DNA from: Pseudobacteroides cellulosolvens ATCC 35603 = DSM 2933
Lineage (GTDB): Bacteria; Bacillota; Clostridia; Acetivibrionales; DSM-2933
Direction of reading: 5' to 3'
DNA length: 64,000 nucleotides
Assembly (NCBI RefSeq): GCF_001262605.1
Contig: NZ_LGTC01000001.1
Coordinates: 1,412,501-1,476,500 of the forward strand
The first letter of the stretch is position 1. Each line of letters begins with the position of its first letter. The position numbers and the translations under genes were made by a program. The notes below the pieces were generated by a model, which made no database searches, was not told the origin of the DNA, and saw only the letters and a program-made list of their open reading frames with translations. This document shows, in pieces, positions 57,210 to 64,000 of the stretch.

Positions 57210-58212
57210 TCTCCTCAACCTCCATATTCTTAAAATCTTCTCTTATTTGTTCCAACACATCGCTCTTTACATAGCTTTTCGCACGTATTACCGCATTCTT
57301 GATAGCTTTGGCATTAGAGCTTCCATGTGCCTTAATAACCTTTCCATTAACTCCGAGTAATGGAACTCCTCCGTATTCCGTATAGTCCATGTGCTTTTTA
57401 AATTTCTTTAATTCCTTTTTTACCAGTGCAGCAGAAATTTTTGTAAGTAAATTTTTATTAAATATATTTTTTATGCTTCCGAACAAATAACCTGCAGCAC
57501 CTTCCAAAGTTTTTATAAGCACATTTCCAACAAAGCCATCGCAGACTATTACATCTGCGTCACCATCCAATACCTGGCGACCTTCAATATTTCCTATAAA
57601 ATTAATGTTAGCCTGTTTTAACATTGTGTATGCACTTTTAACAAGATCATTTCCCTTATTTTCTTCAGCTCCTACATTAACTATACCAACCCTTGGATTT
57701 TTAACGCCGAAAACTTCACTTATATATAAAGACCCCATAACACCAAACTGCAAAAGATTAACTGGTTTGCACATTGTATTCGCACCTGCATCAACAATGA
57801 CAGATAATCCCTTGCTTGTCGGTAAAAAACTCATCAGGGCCGGTCTTTCTACACCCTCTATCATTCCTAGAATAATTTTTGACCCTGCCATTAAAGCACC
57901 AGTATTACCTGCTGATAGGAAAACATCTGCCTTTTTATCCTTTAACATTTCAAGCCCAACTACAATCGAAGAATCCTTTTTTCTTTTTATTGCTTTTACA
58001 GGGCTATCTTCATTTGTTATGGCCTCAGTCGTATGATAAACATCCAGCCTTTTATTACTAAAATCTTTTTCTTTTAATATGCTGGTTATCTTGTTTTTGT
58101 CTCCGGCTAATAGGATGTCAAAATCATCATGTTCATTAATAGCATCCATACAACCATGCACTATTTCACGTGGAGCATTATCCCCACCCATTGCATCTAC
58201 CAGAATAAGCAA
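57202..58212 (-). CDS. plsX: Phosphate acyltransferase PlsX
   Basis: Makes acyl-phosphate from acyl-ACP for phospholipid synthesis. The N-terminal ILVDAMGGDNAP is diagnostic; later VDAGANT, NVGAEENKGN and CDGFVGNVLIK. The start is set at TTG 58212, about eight bases after AGGGAG, which gives the standard N-terminus; the GTG at 58221 overlaps the ribosome site. It follows fapR as in Bacillus. Confidence 0.96.
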   Translation of the reverse strand: MLILVDAMGGDNAPREIVHGCMDAINEHDDFDILLAGDKNKITSILKEKDFSNKRLDVYHTTEAITNEDSPVKAIKRKKDSSIVVGLEMLKDKKADVFLSAGNTGALMAGSKIILGMIEGVERPALMSFLPTSKGLSVIVDAGANTMCKPVNLLQFGVMGSLYISEVFGVKNPRVGIVNVGAEENKGNDLVKSAYTMLKQANINFIGNIEGRQVLDGDADVIVCDGFVGNVLIKTLEGAAGYLFGSIKNIFNKNLLTKISAALVKKELKKFKKHMDYTEYGGVPLLGVNGKVIKAHGSSNAKAIKNAVIRAKSYVKSDVLEQIREDFKNMEVEEIE

Positions 58213-58294
58213 TACCTTCACTCCCTAGAACTTTAATAATCGCAAAACATTTTCCCTATCCTTATAATATCCAAAAAACCCATATCATACTTTA

Positions 58295-58870
58295 CTATTT
58301 TTTATCCACTTTTTCAAGGGATACCAATATAAATTTCCCTCTAAAAACTTCAACCTGCTTTTCGGTAATCTTAACCCATACTATATAGTTATTGGATTTT
58401 TGCCGTTTCACTTCAGCCTTTGCCACCAGCTTATTTCCCGAATATACAGGCATTTTATACTTGATATTTGCTACACCTACAAGAGCTACATGTGCATCGA
58501 TAACGGCTATTGCAAGGGATTCTGCCATTGAATAAATAAAATGGCCGCGAATTATTTTTGTTTTTTCAAAAGCCATGCTATCATCAGTTTGCAATATGGA
58601 TATTCCATACTTACCCAAGGTTATATCCAAAAGTTCCCCAAAAAAATCCTTTACCTGCAGTGATTTTACTTTTCCGTAACTTTCTTCTGCTACATTTTTC
58701 ACTCTTTCTCTCAACTCAGGAATTCCAAGTTCCAACCTGTCGAGCCTTATTGTAGGTATACTAACACTAAACTTTTCGGCTAACTCCTCATCTGTTAAAA
58801 ATGGATCTTGTTTGATCTTTTCTATCAGAGTCTTGTGCCGTTCCTTCTTATGCAGCGATGGCCTGCTCAT
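58295..58870 (-). CDS. fapR: FapR, malonyl-CoA-responsive lipid repressor
   Basis: Represses fatty acid and phospholipid genes until malonyl-CoA binds. 191 residues: an N-terminal DeoR-like helix-turn-helix ([25 protein letters not shown], about 25-50), a linker helix, and a C-terminal hot-dog domain (about 95-188). It heads the cluster fapR-plsX-fabH-fabD-fabG-acpP. A FapR-type operator lies 50 bases upstream of its start, so it likely controls itself and the genes behind it. Confidence 0.94.
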   Translation of the reverse strand: MSRPSLHKKERHKTLIEKIKQDPFLTDEELAEKFSVSIPTIRLDRLELGIPELRERVKNVAEESYGKVKSLQVKDFFGELLDITLGKYGISILQTDDSMAFEKTKIIRGHFIYSMAESLAIAVIDAHVALVGVANIKYKMPVYSGNKLVAKAEVKRQKSNNYIVWVKITEKQVEVFRGKFILVSLEKVDKK

Positions 58871-58920
58871 TAACTACACCCCTAGGCTTTATAAAAATAA
58901 ATTGATCTATATAACAATAA

Positions 58921-58936
58921 TTATTACCTGATAATA
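58921..58936 (-). promoter_or_regulatory. Predicted FapR operator
   Basis: TTATTACCTGATAATA closely matches the known FapR site (TTAGTACCTGATACTAA, recalled). A related half-site TTTCCTGATAATAAG follows at 58938-58952. It is upstream of fapR, in the position expected for autoregulation. Confidence 0.78.
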
Positions 58937-59153
58937 TTTCCTGATAATAAGAGTATATTATACAATCAGATTATATGCAATATTTAACTTAAAAATAAGT
59001 TAATTTTTTTTATTGCGATAAAAATATTAATTTCTCATGGCAACATCTATATTAAAATGTTAATTATATATCATTTTTGCACATATAAAAGGAATGACTA
59101 AAATATATCAGTCATTCCACAACAATCTAATTTTTTATATTATCATTCATGCC

Positions 59154-59768
59154 TTATCTATGCTCAAGTAACTTGCTGTTTTTTGCAATATAGTCATAGC
59201 CTGAATAAATAGTTACTATAACTGCAATAAACATTGCAACCCTGTCAAATGGGAAATGGATAATCAAAGATAATGGGTAATTATCCAAAAGGGATAATAC
59301 TATTGCAACCATTTGTGTGGCAGTCTTTATCTTCCCCCAATTACTTGCAGCTATTACAACTCCTTCTCCTGCTGCGATGAGTCTTAATCCTGTAACTATA
59401 AACTCTCTTCCAATAATAAACATCGCAGCCCAACCGCTAAGCCTATCATTTTGAAGAAGTACAATAAGTGCAGCTGTTACTAAAAGCTTATCAGCAATGG
59501 GATCTAAAAACTTACCCATTTTTGTTACCTGTTTTGTTTTTCTGGCTATATAACCATCTACTCCATCTGTTAGAGAAGCAACTATAAATATGCCTGCAGC
59601 AATATATTTACCTGGACCCAAAATAAATTTATTAAGTGATTCCAACTGGGAATGTATAAAGGTTAAGTACTCACTGTTCACTACCCAGTCAGGAATAGGC
59701 AGAATAAAAATCATAAAAACAGGCACAAGCAAAATTCTTGACAAGGTTAACTTATTCGGTAAATTCAT
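59154..59768 (-). CDS. pgsA: CDP-diacylglycerol-glycerol-3-phosphate 3-phosphatidyltransferase
   Basis: Membrane enzyme for phosphatidylglycerol synthesis. 204 residues with about five helices. The CDP-alcohol transferase motif D-x2-D-G-x2-A-R-x8-G-x3-D-x3-D is complete in DGVDGYIARKTKQ...GKFLDPIAD. Its start overlaps the end of rimO by 17 bases with GGAGCTG as ribosome site, so the two are coupled. Confidence 0.96.
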   Translation of the reverse strand: MNLPNKLTLSRILLVPVFMIFILPIPDWVVNSEYLTFIHSQLESLNKFILGPGKYIAAGIFIVASLTDGVDGYIARKTKQVTKMGKFLDPIADKLLVTAALIVLLQNDRLSGWAAMFIIGREFIVTGLRLIAAGEGVVIAASNWGKIKTATQMVAIVLSLLDNYPLSLIIHFPFDRVAMFIAVIVTIYSGYDYIAKNSKLLEHR

Positions 59769-61092
59769 TGGTAACAGCTCCTATTAAATCGTAATTATCT
59801 ATATTCATAATCTTAACTTTTACTATATCTCCAATTTGGACAGGTTCCTCACTTGTAAAGTAAATAAGACTATCAATATCAGGTGCTTCAGCGTATGTAC
59901 GCCCTATGTAGAAGATTCCGTCATCTGCAACTCCTTCAACTATGGTTGGATAAATTTTATCCAGCCTGAAACTATTATTTAAGTCCATTGTTTCCTTTTG
60001 AAGGTCCATCATCAAATCAAACCTTTTTTTAATTGTCTTACTGCTGATTTGATTTTTATATTTTGATGCAGGAGTATTCTCTTCTCTAGAATATGAAAAA
60101 ACTCCAAGTCTGTCAACCTTATATTCGCTAAAAAATTTATAAAGTTCATTAAAGTCTTCTTCAGTTTCTCCGGGAAAGCCCACAATTACTGATGTTCTTA
60201 GGACAATTCCAGGAATTCTGGATCTTAAATCCATTATAAGTTTTTTGTATTCATTTGAGGTACCTCTTCTGCCCATAGCTTTTAAAACTTTATCACTGGC
60301 ATGTTGAAACGGTATGTCAAGATATTTTAAAACCTTATTGTTCTGTGATATTTCATTAACAAGTTCCTCATCAATTTCCTCAGGATAGCAGTATAAAAGC
60401 CTTATCCACTTTACATCATCTATGGAACTTAATTTTCTCAAAAGCTCAGACAGCATCTTTTTTCCATATATATCAAGTCCGTACCTGGTTGTATCCTGAG
60501 CTACAAGTATTATCTCCTTTGCCCCATTTTTTGAAAGGCTTTCTGCTTCTAACAAAACATCCTCCATATTTCTGCTTCTAAACCTTCCTCTAAGGCTCGG
60601 AATAATGCAATAGGTACAGCAGTTGTCACATCCCTCGGCAATTTTTAAATATGCAAACCCGTTTTTTGTGGAAACAACCCTCTCGGTGTTGAGATAGGAA
60701 GTATCGTCAAGCTTTCCGTATAGTACCTGTTTTTCACCTTTATACGCCTTCTCGATAACATCACATATAAGAGCTACATTACCTGTGCCTACACAAGCAT
60801 CTACCTCGGGTATTTCGTTGATAATATCCCCTTTATACCTTTCTGCAAGACATCCTGTTACTATAAGCAGCTCACATCTATCTTTTTTGCACTCCGCCAT
60901 TTCAAGAATGGTATTAATTGATTCCTGCTTTGCTGACTCAATAAATCCGCAGGTATTTACAATCAATATTTGTGCCTCTTCCTTTTCATTAACAATCTCA
61001 TACTCACAATTTTTTATAAGTCCCAACATTATTTCACTGTCGATGAGATTCTTAGGACACCCCAGCGAAATAACACCTATTTTCTTTTTCAT
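59752..61092 (-). CDS. rimO: Ribosomal protein S12 methylthiotransferase
   Basis: Adds a methylthio group to an aspartate of ribosomal protein S12. 446 residues: an N-terminal UPF0004 domain (ISLGCPKNLIDSE, NTCGFIESAK), a radical SAM domain with CDNCCTYCIIP, and a C-terminal TRAM domain (about 380-446). AAGGGGAG precedes the ATG. The start CPKNLIDSE distinguishes RimO from MiaB. Confidence 0.97.
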   Translation of the reverse strand: MKKKIGVISLGCPKNLIDSEIMLGLIKNCEYEIVNEKEEAQILIVNTCGFIESAKQESINTILEMAECKKDRCELLIVTGCLAERYKGDIINEIPEVDACVGTGNVALICDVIEKAYKGEKQVLYGKLDDTSYLNTERVVSTKNGFAYLKIAEGCDNCCTYCIIPSLRGRFRSRNMEDVLLEAESLSKNGAKEIILVAQDTTRYGLDIYGKKMLSELLRKLSSIDDVKWIRLLYCYPEEIDEELVNEISQNNKVLKYLDIPFQHASDKVLKAMGRRGTSNEYKKLIMDLRSRIPGIVLRTSVIVGFPGETEEDFNELYKFFSEYKVDRLGVFSYSREENTPASKYKNQISSKTIKKRFDLMMDLQKETMDLNNSFRLDKIYPTIVEGVADDGIFYIGRTYAEAPDIDSLIYFTSEEPVQIGDIVKVKIMNIDNYDLIGAVTNEFTE

Positions 61093-61130
61093 TTGTGCTC
61101 CCCTTACTTTATAAATAATATTTATTATAA

Positions 61131-61409
61131 TTAAATTTTGTTCTCATTAATCAAATCCATAGGAAGCATATCATTAGCTTCCTTAATCATTTCCTCAATA
61201 TTATTCTTAAGCTTCTCTATTTCAGATTCAAGCTCATCAGGCTTAACACCCATTTCTTCAATTTCCTTTAAGATTTCCTGCTTCTGTTTATTTAGCTGTT
61301 CCATCTTGGTCTCAGCACGAATTCTCATGTTTTTTGCATTATCCAGTTTTTCCTTAAGCTGGCTTATTGTCTTGCTGTAGTCTATTGATTTATCTAATTC
61401 ATCAGCCAT
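61131..61409 (-). CDS. Small coiled-coil protein, unknown function
   Basis: 92 residues, almost wholly coiled coil (about 10-82, heptads in ISQLKEKLDNAKNMRI and LESEIEKLKNNIEEM), with no membrane segment. The ATG directly follows the stop of the Rad50-like gene, whose last codons supply GGAGG. Tight coupling suggests a partner or accessory of that ATPase. I do not recognise a family. Confidence 0.75.
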   Translation of the reverse strand: MADELDKSIDYSKTISQLKEKLDNAKNMRIRAETKMEQLNKQKQEILKEIEEMGVKPDELESEIEKLKNNIEEMIKEANDMLPMDLINENKI

Positions 61410-62867
61410 TTATATACCTCCATTAAAACTATAGCTTTTTATTATTTCATTTAATATGTCATTTCCAATTTTACTCCTGCATACAGGACACTTGCCTGCC
61501 TTCTTCAAAGTAACCGAATAGTCTTTTAAATCCTTGCTTATACCTGTATTTATGGAAACAAGATAATTTTTCCCATCTATTAACTTATTACTTACATATG
61601 ACAGTTTTTCCATTAATCCTATAATCTTTTTAAGCTTTTCTATATCATCTTGAATATTATTATGGATGGTTAAAGCTTTGTCCACATTAGCTGCTGACTT
61701 TAATACAACGTCATGCTTCCCTTGTTCTTTATATAATTTATTAATTTCAGTGTTTAAGGAACGCATACCATTTAGCTTTAATATTAGACTATCAAGCTTT
61801 TTAATCTTCTCCTCCAAGGGTTTTACATTGGCAGTTGCATACAATTGTCCCTTAGCCTCGATTTCAGACCTATCAACCTTTGAAAAAGCTATTTTAAGGA
61901 TTTTTGCCTTATCCATCACCCTTGTCTTTTTGCTAATCTCATGTAAAAGCTCTGCACAATAATTTATTCTTTCAGTATTTTTAATTATATAGGATGCTGA
62001 ATTAATTTCAATATCTATTTCGTTTAAAGTTTTATAGACTCTTTTCAGCTTGGATAGCTTACCATTTATTATTTCGATATTTCTAAGGCAAAGCTCATAC
62101 CTTTCCAATTTATCAAGGTTTTTTACAATGTTGCTTTGAATTGCATAATCAGCTTCAATGGATATGATACTCTTTAAATTTGTTTCAAGCCTTTTTGTTC
62201 TTGTTAATAACTCCGATACTCCCTGTATTATACTGTCGGATTTTTCTAATTTCACCTCAACGTCTTTTAAAAATTCATATTCCTTAAGAGAAGATTCCAC
62301 TTCATTAAGCTCACTATTAGCCCTATCCTTGAACTGATTTTCACGCCTTAGATCCACATTTGTATTTTTTATAGCCCTGTCAATTATATGAAGCCCAATA
62401 AGCCGCCCAATAGCCTTTGCTCTTACCGAACCGGTCTCTGAAAGCAAAAACGGACTCTCAAGCTGCTCTGCTATATTTAAGCTTGAACTTAAGCTGCTGT
62501 CCAAATATGCCTTGGTAATGCCATGTGCCCCTACAACTTCCTGAGGTATCTCATTGCCAAAGCCCTCGAATATTACCGACTCACTGTCAGGATATTTAAC
62601 TGTATACCTGTTTTTGCTGCTGGATCTCTCACGGATTATTGCATTGCCATTATCCATTTCTATAGTAACCCTGGCTGCGGAAGTTCCCTGTCTTATAAAT
62701 TCCGTCCCTCTGGGCTCATTAAACAGAACCCATTTAATAGCTCTTATAATGGCAGACTTACCATTGTCGGAAGGCCCTGTTATAATATTTAATCCTCTGT
62801 CAAAATCAATGGTAGTATCTTCATGGGATTGAAAATTTTCTATTCTTACTCTTGTTATAATTGCCAT
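61410..62867 (-). CDS. Rad50/SbcC-like ATPase, N-terminal half only
   Basis: 485 residues. The N-terminus is a typical SMC/Rad50 ATPase start (RVRIENFQSHEDTTIDF) with Walker A GPSDNGKS at 31-38. A long helical region (about 170-440) follows, and near the C-terminus a zinc-hook-like C-x-x-C (Cys460, Cys463 in KCPVCRSK). The second half of a normal Rad50 (returning coil, LSGG signature, Walker B) is missing, and the stop is natural, with the next gene coupled. The nuclease gene ends two bases before its start. It may act in DNA end processing. Confidence 0.82.
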   Translation of the reverse strand: MAIITRVRIENFQSHEDTTIDFDRGLNIITGPSDNGKSAIIRAIKWVLFNEPRGTEFIRQGTSAARVTIEMDNGNAIIRERSSSKNRYTVKYPDSESVIFEGFGNEIPQEVVGAHGITKAYLDSSLSSSLNIAEQLESPFLLSETGSVRAKAIGRLIGLHIIDRAIKNTNVDLRRENQFKDRANSELNEVESSLKEYEFLKDVEVKLEKSDSIIQGVSELLTRTKRLETNLKSIISIEADYAIQSNIVKNLDKLERYELCLRNIEIINGKLSKLKRVYKTLNEIDIEINSASYIIKNTERINYCAELLHEISKKTRVMDKAKILKIAFSKVDRSEIEAKGQLYATANVKPLEEKIKKLDSLILKLNGMRSLNTEINKLYKEQGKHDVVLKSAANVDKALTIHNNIQDDIEKLKKIIGLMEKLSYVSNKLIDGKNYLVSINTGISKDLKDYSVTLKKAGKCPVCRSKIGNDILNEIIKSYSFNGGI

Positions 62868-62869
62868 AT

Positions 62870-63859
62870 CTAATCCTCTTCATCATGCGTAAGTTCTTCT
62901 TTTGCAGTAGCAATCCTTTTTACTGTTTCGTATTTAACCTCACGGCTTATATTCTGGTTTGCCGTTATATCATCTATTATTTTATTAAGATCCGCTTTCT
63001 GGAATTTGCCGGTTTCCGACAACTCCTGATAAAATTTGTGAAGTTTCACATTACGGTCTTGGGCGTACTCAAGCTGCCTTCTGTCTAACACCTCATTTCC
63101 AGGTGCTGCAGACTTAAGCTCTCTTTCATAAACATTTATACCATCACCAAGTTCAATTATGACAACTTTGGGTATACGATTTATTTCACTAATGGCATTT
63201 GTTATTCTAACCAAACTTCCCGGATTCGAGAAATATTTCCCATCCTTCTCAACAATACCGAATCCTCCATGATAGTGGCCTGCAAGAGTTATATCCGCCT
63301 CAGTTTCTATTATATTGTCAACTAATGTATAGGGAATACCCTCAAAAAACGGCTTTTTTAACAGCATACCATGAACCATGTTTATAAGATAATCAACATC
63401 TTTACTTTTCTTCACAATATAATAAGCTGATGACGTTTCAGCATCATCAATATCAAACCTGTAAGGCTTTCCTAAAATCTGAACTTTTAATCCATCCTTT
63501 TCAACAACCACATCATCATTATAGTTTAAAAGGTTTAAAACTCCAACTCCTTCTAAGAGCCCTAACATAGTTCTGCCAACTGTATCAGGATTATGGCCAT
63601 ATATATCATGATTACCTGCTATTGTATAGATCGGTCTTTTATATGTCTGTATTATAAGAGCAAATTCCTTTACTATTGACGGGGAAATATCAGGCCTGTC
63701 AAACCAGTCTCCACCATGTAATATAAAATCTATTTCAAGCTCATCACATATATCTTTTATTTCCAAAAATTTTGTTTTGAGGGTTTCATAAAAGTTATCA
63801 TTCCTGTTTTTTGGCTTAGTTCCTTTAATATGTGTATCTGTGAAAAAGATAAATTTCAT
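62870..63859 (-). CDS. Mre11/SbcD-like metallophosphoesterase
   Basis: 329 residues. All metal-binding motifs of the calcineurin-like nuclease family are present: FTDTHI (near residue 8), GGDWFDRP (near residue 50), AGNHDIYG (near residue 82), a His in MVHGML, and AGHYHGG (near residue 195). The C-terminal 100 residues are helical and could contact the ATPase. It is first in a tight operon with the half-Rad50 protein, then the small coiled-coil protein, rimO and pgsA. A role as the nuclease of a DNA repair complex is inferred. Confidence 0.88.
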   Translation of the reverse strand: MKFIFFTDTHIKGTKPKNRNDNFYETLKTKFLEIKDICDELEIDFILHGGDWFDRPDISPSIVKEFALIIQTYKRPIYTIAGNHDIYGHNPDTVGRTMLGLLEGVGVLNLLNYNDDVVVEKDGLKVQILGKPYRFDIDDAETSSAYYIVKKSKDVDYLINMVHGMLLKKPFFEGIPYTLVDNIIETEADITLAGHYHGGFGIVEKDGKYFSNPGSLVRITNAISEINRIPKVVIIELGDGINVYERELKSAAPGNEVLDRRQLEYAQDRNVKLHKFYQELSETGKFQKADLNKIIDDITANQNISREVKYETVKRIATAKEELTHDEED

Positions 63860-64000
63860 AAAACAGTACTCTCTTTCATGGTTATATATTTATATTTATA
63901 AAATCACAAAGCGATTTTGAATCCTTGATTATTATAATGGAAAATTAAAATCTTCAAACCTCATTATACTCATATTATACCATGCTTTATCCCTTTTTTA

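Overview
The window is AT-rich DNA from an anaerobic, spore-forming, cellulosome-producing clostridium. The evidence is type I-like dockerin modules on six intact secreted proteins plus one broken one, an SLH-anchored surface protein, spoVS, and a FapR-controlled fatty-acid operon. The dockerins share a motif close to D-x-N-x-D-G-x-x-N-M-A-D-V-I. From memory this looks like Pseudobacteroides (Bacteroides) cellulosolvens or a close relative. That assignment is inference and was not checked against a database.

Positions 1-18 kb hold a subtilisin-like protease cut by the window edge, glycerate kinase, a GH11 xylanase, a CE3-type esterase, an ECF sigma factor with a DUF4179 partner, a histidine phosphatase and a broken kinase. 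An ABC-2 exporter follows with its TetR repressor, whose promoter carries two clear palindromic operators. A decayed EFR1-type ferredoxin gene and a large CotH-kinase dockerin protein close the segment. Both the sigma factor and the TetR gene lack an ATG/GTG/TTG start at the expected place. Each has a good Shine-Dalgarno sequence correctly spaced to ATA or ATT.

Positions 18-31 kb are the most unusual. A lone CcmF-type cytochrome c heme lyase is followed 46 bases later by a 1013-residue secreted protein that combines a CxxCH heme-binding motif with a C-terminal dockerin, which makes it a predicted cellulosomal c-type cytochrome. Next come a tandem Rid-like protein, a 58-residue peptide with two CPxY motifs directly upstream of a radical SAM enzyme (a candidate RiPP pair), and a GH9-CBM3c-dockerin cellulase.

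Positions 31-50 kb hold an intact IS1182-family element, a GGDEF protein, a PL8-dockerin pseudogene, a CE6 esterase with an N-terminal dockerin, a frameshifted stalk/LRR/transglutaminase/DUF5050 gene, two CorC/HlyC-type membrane proteins, an O-antigen-ligase-like protein and a huge LRR-SLH surface protein split by one frameshift.

Positions 50-64 kb are housekeeping: spoVS, an Elp3-like radical SAM protein, rnc, the lipid cluster fapR-plsX-fabH-fabD-fabG-acpP-fabF, pgsA, rimO, and an Mre11-like nuclease with a half-size Rad50-like ATPase.

Several intergenic regions carry copies of an imperfect palindromic repeat of about 100 bp. Genes broken by single-base indels are frequent, from real decay or sequence error. 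No tRNA, rRNA or CRISPR was seen.
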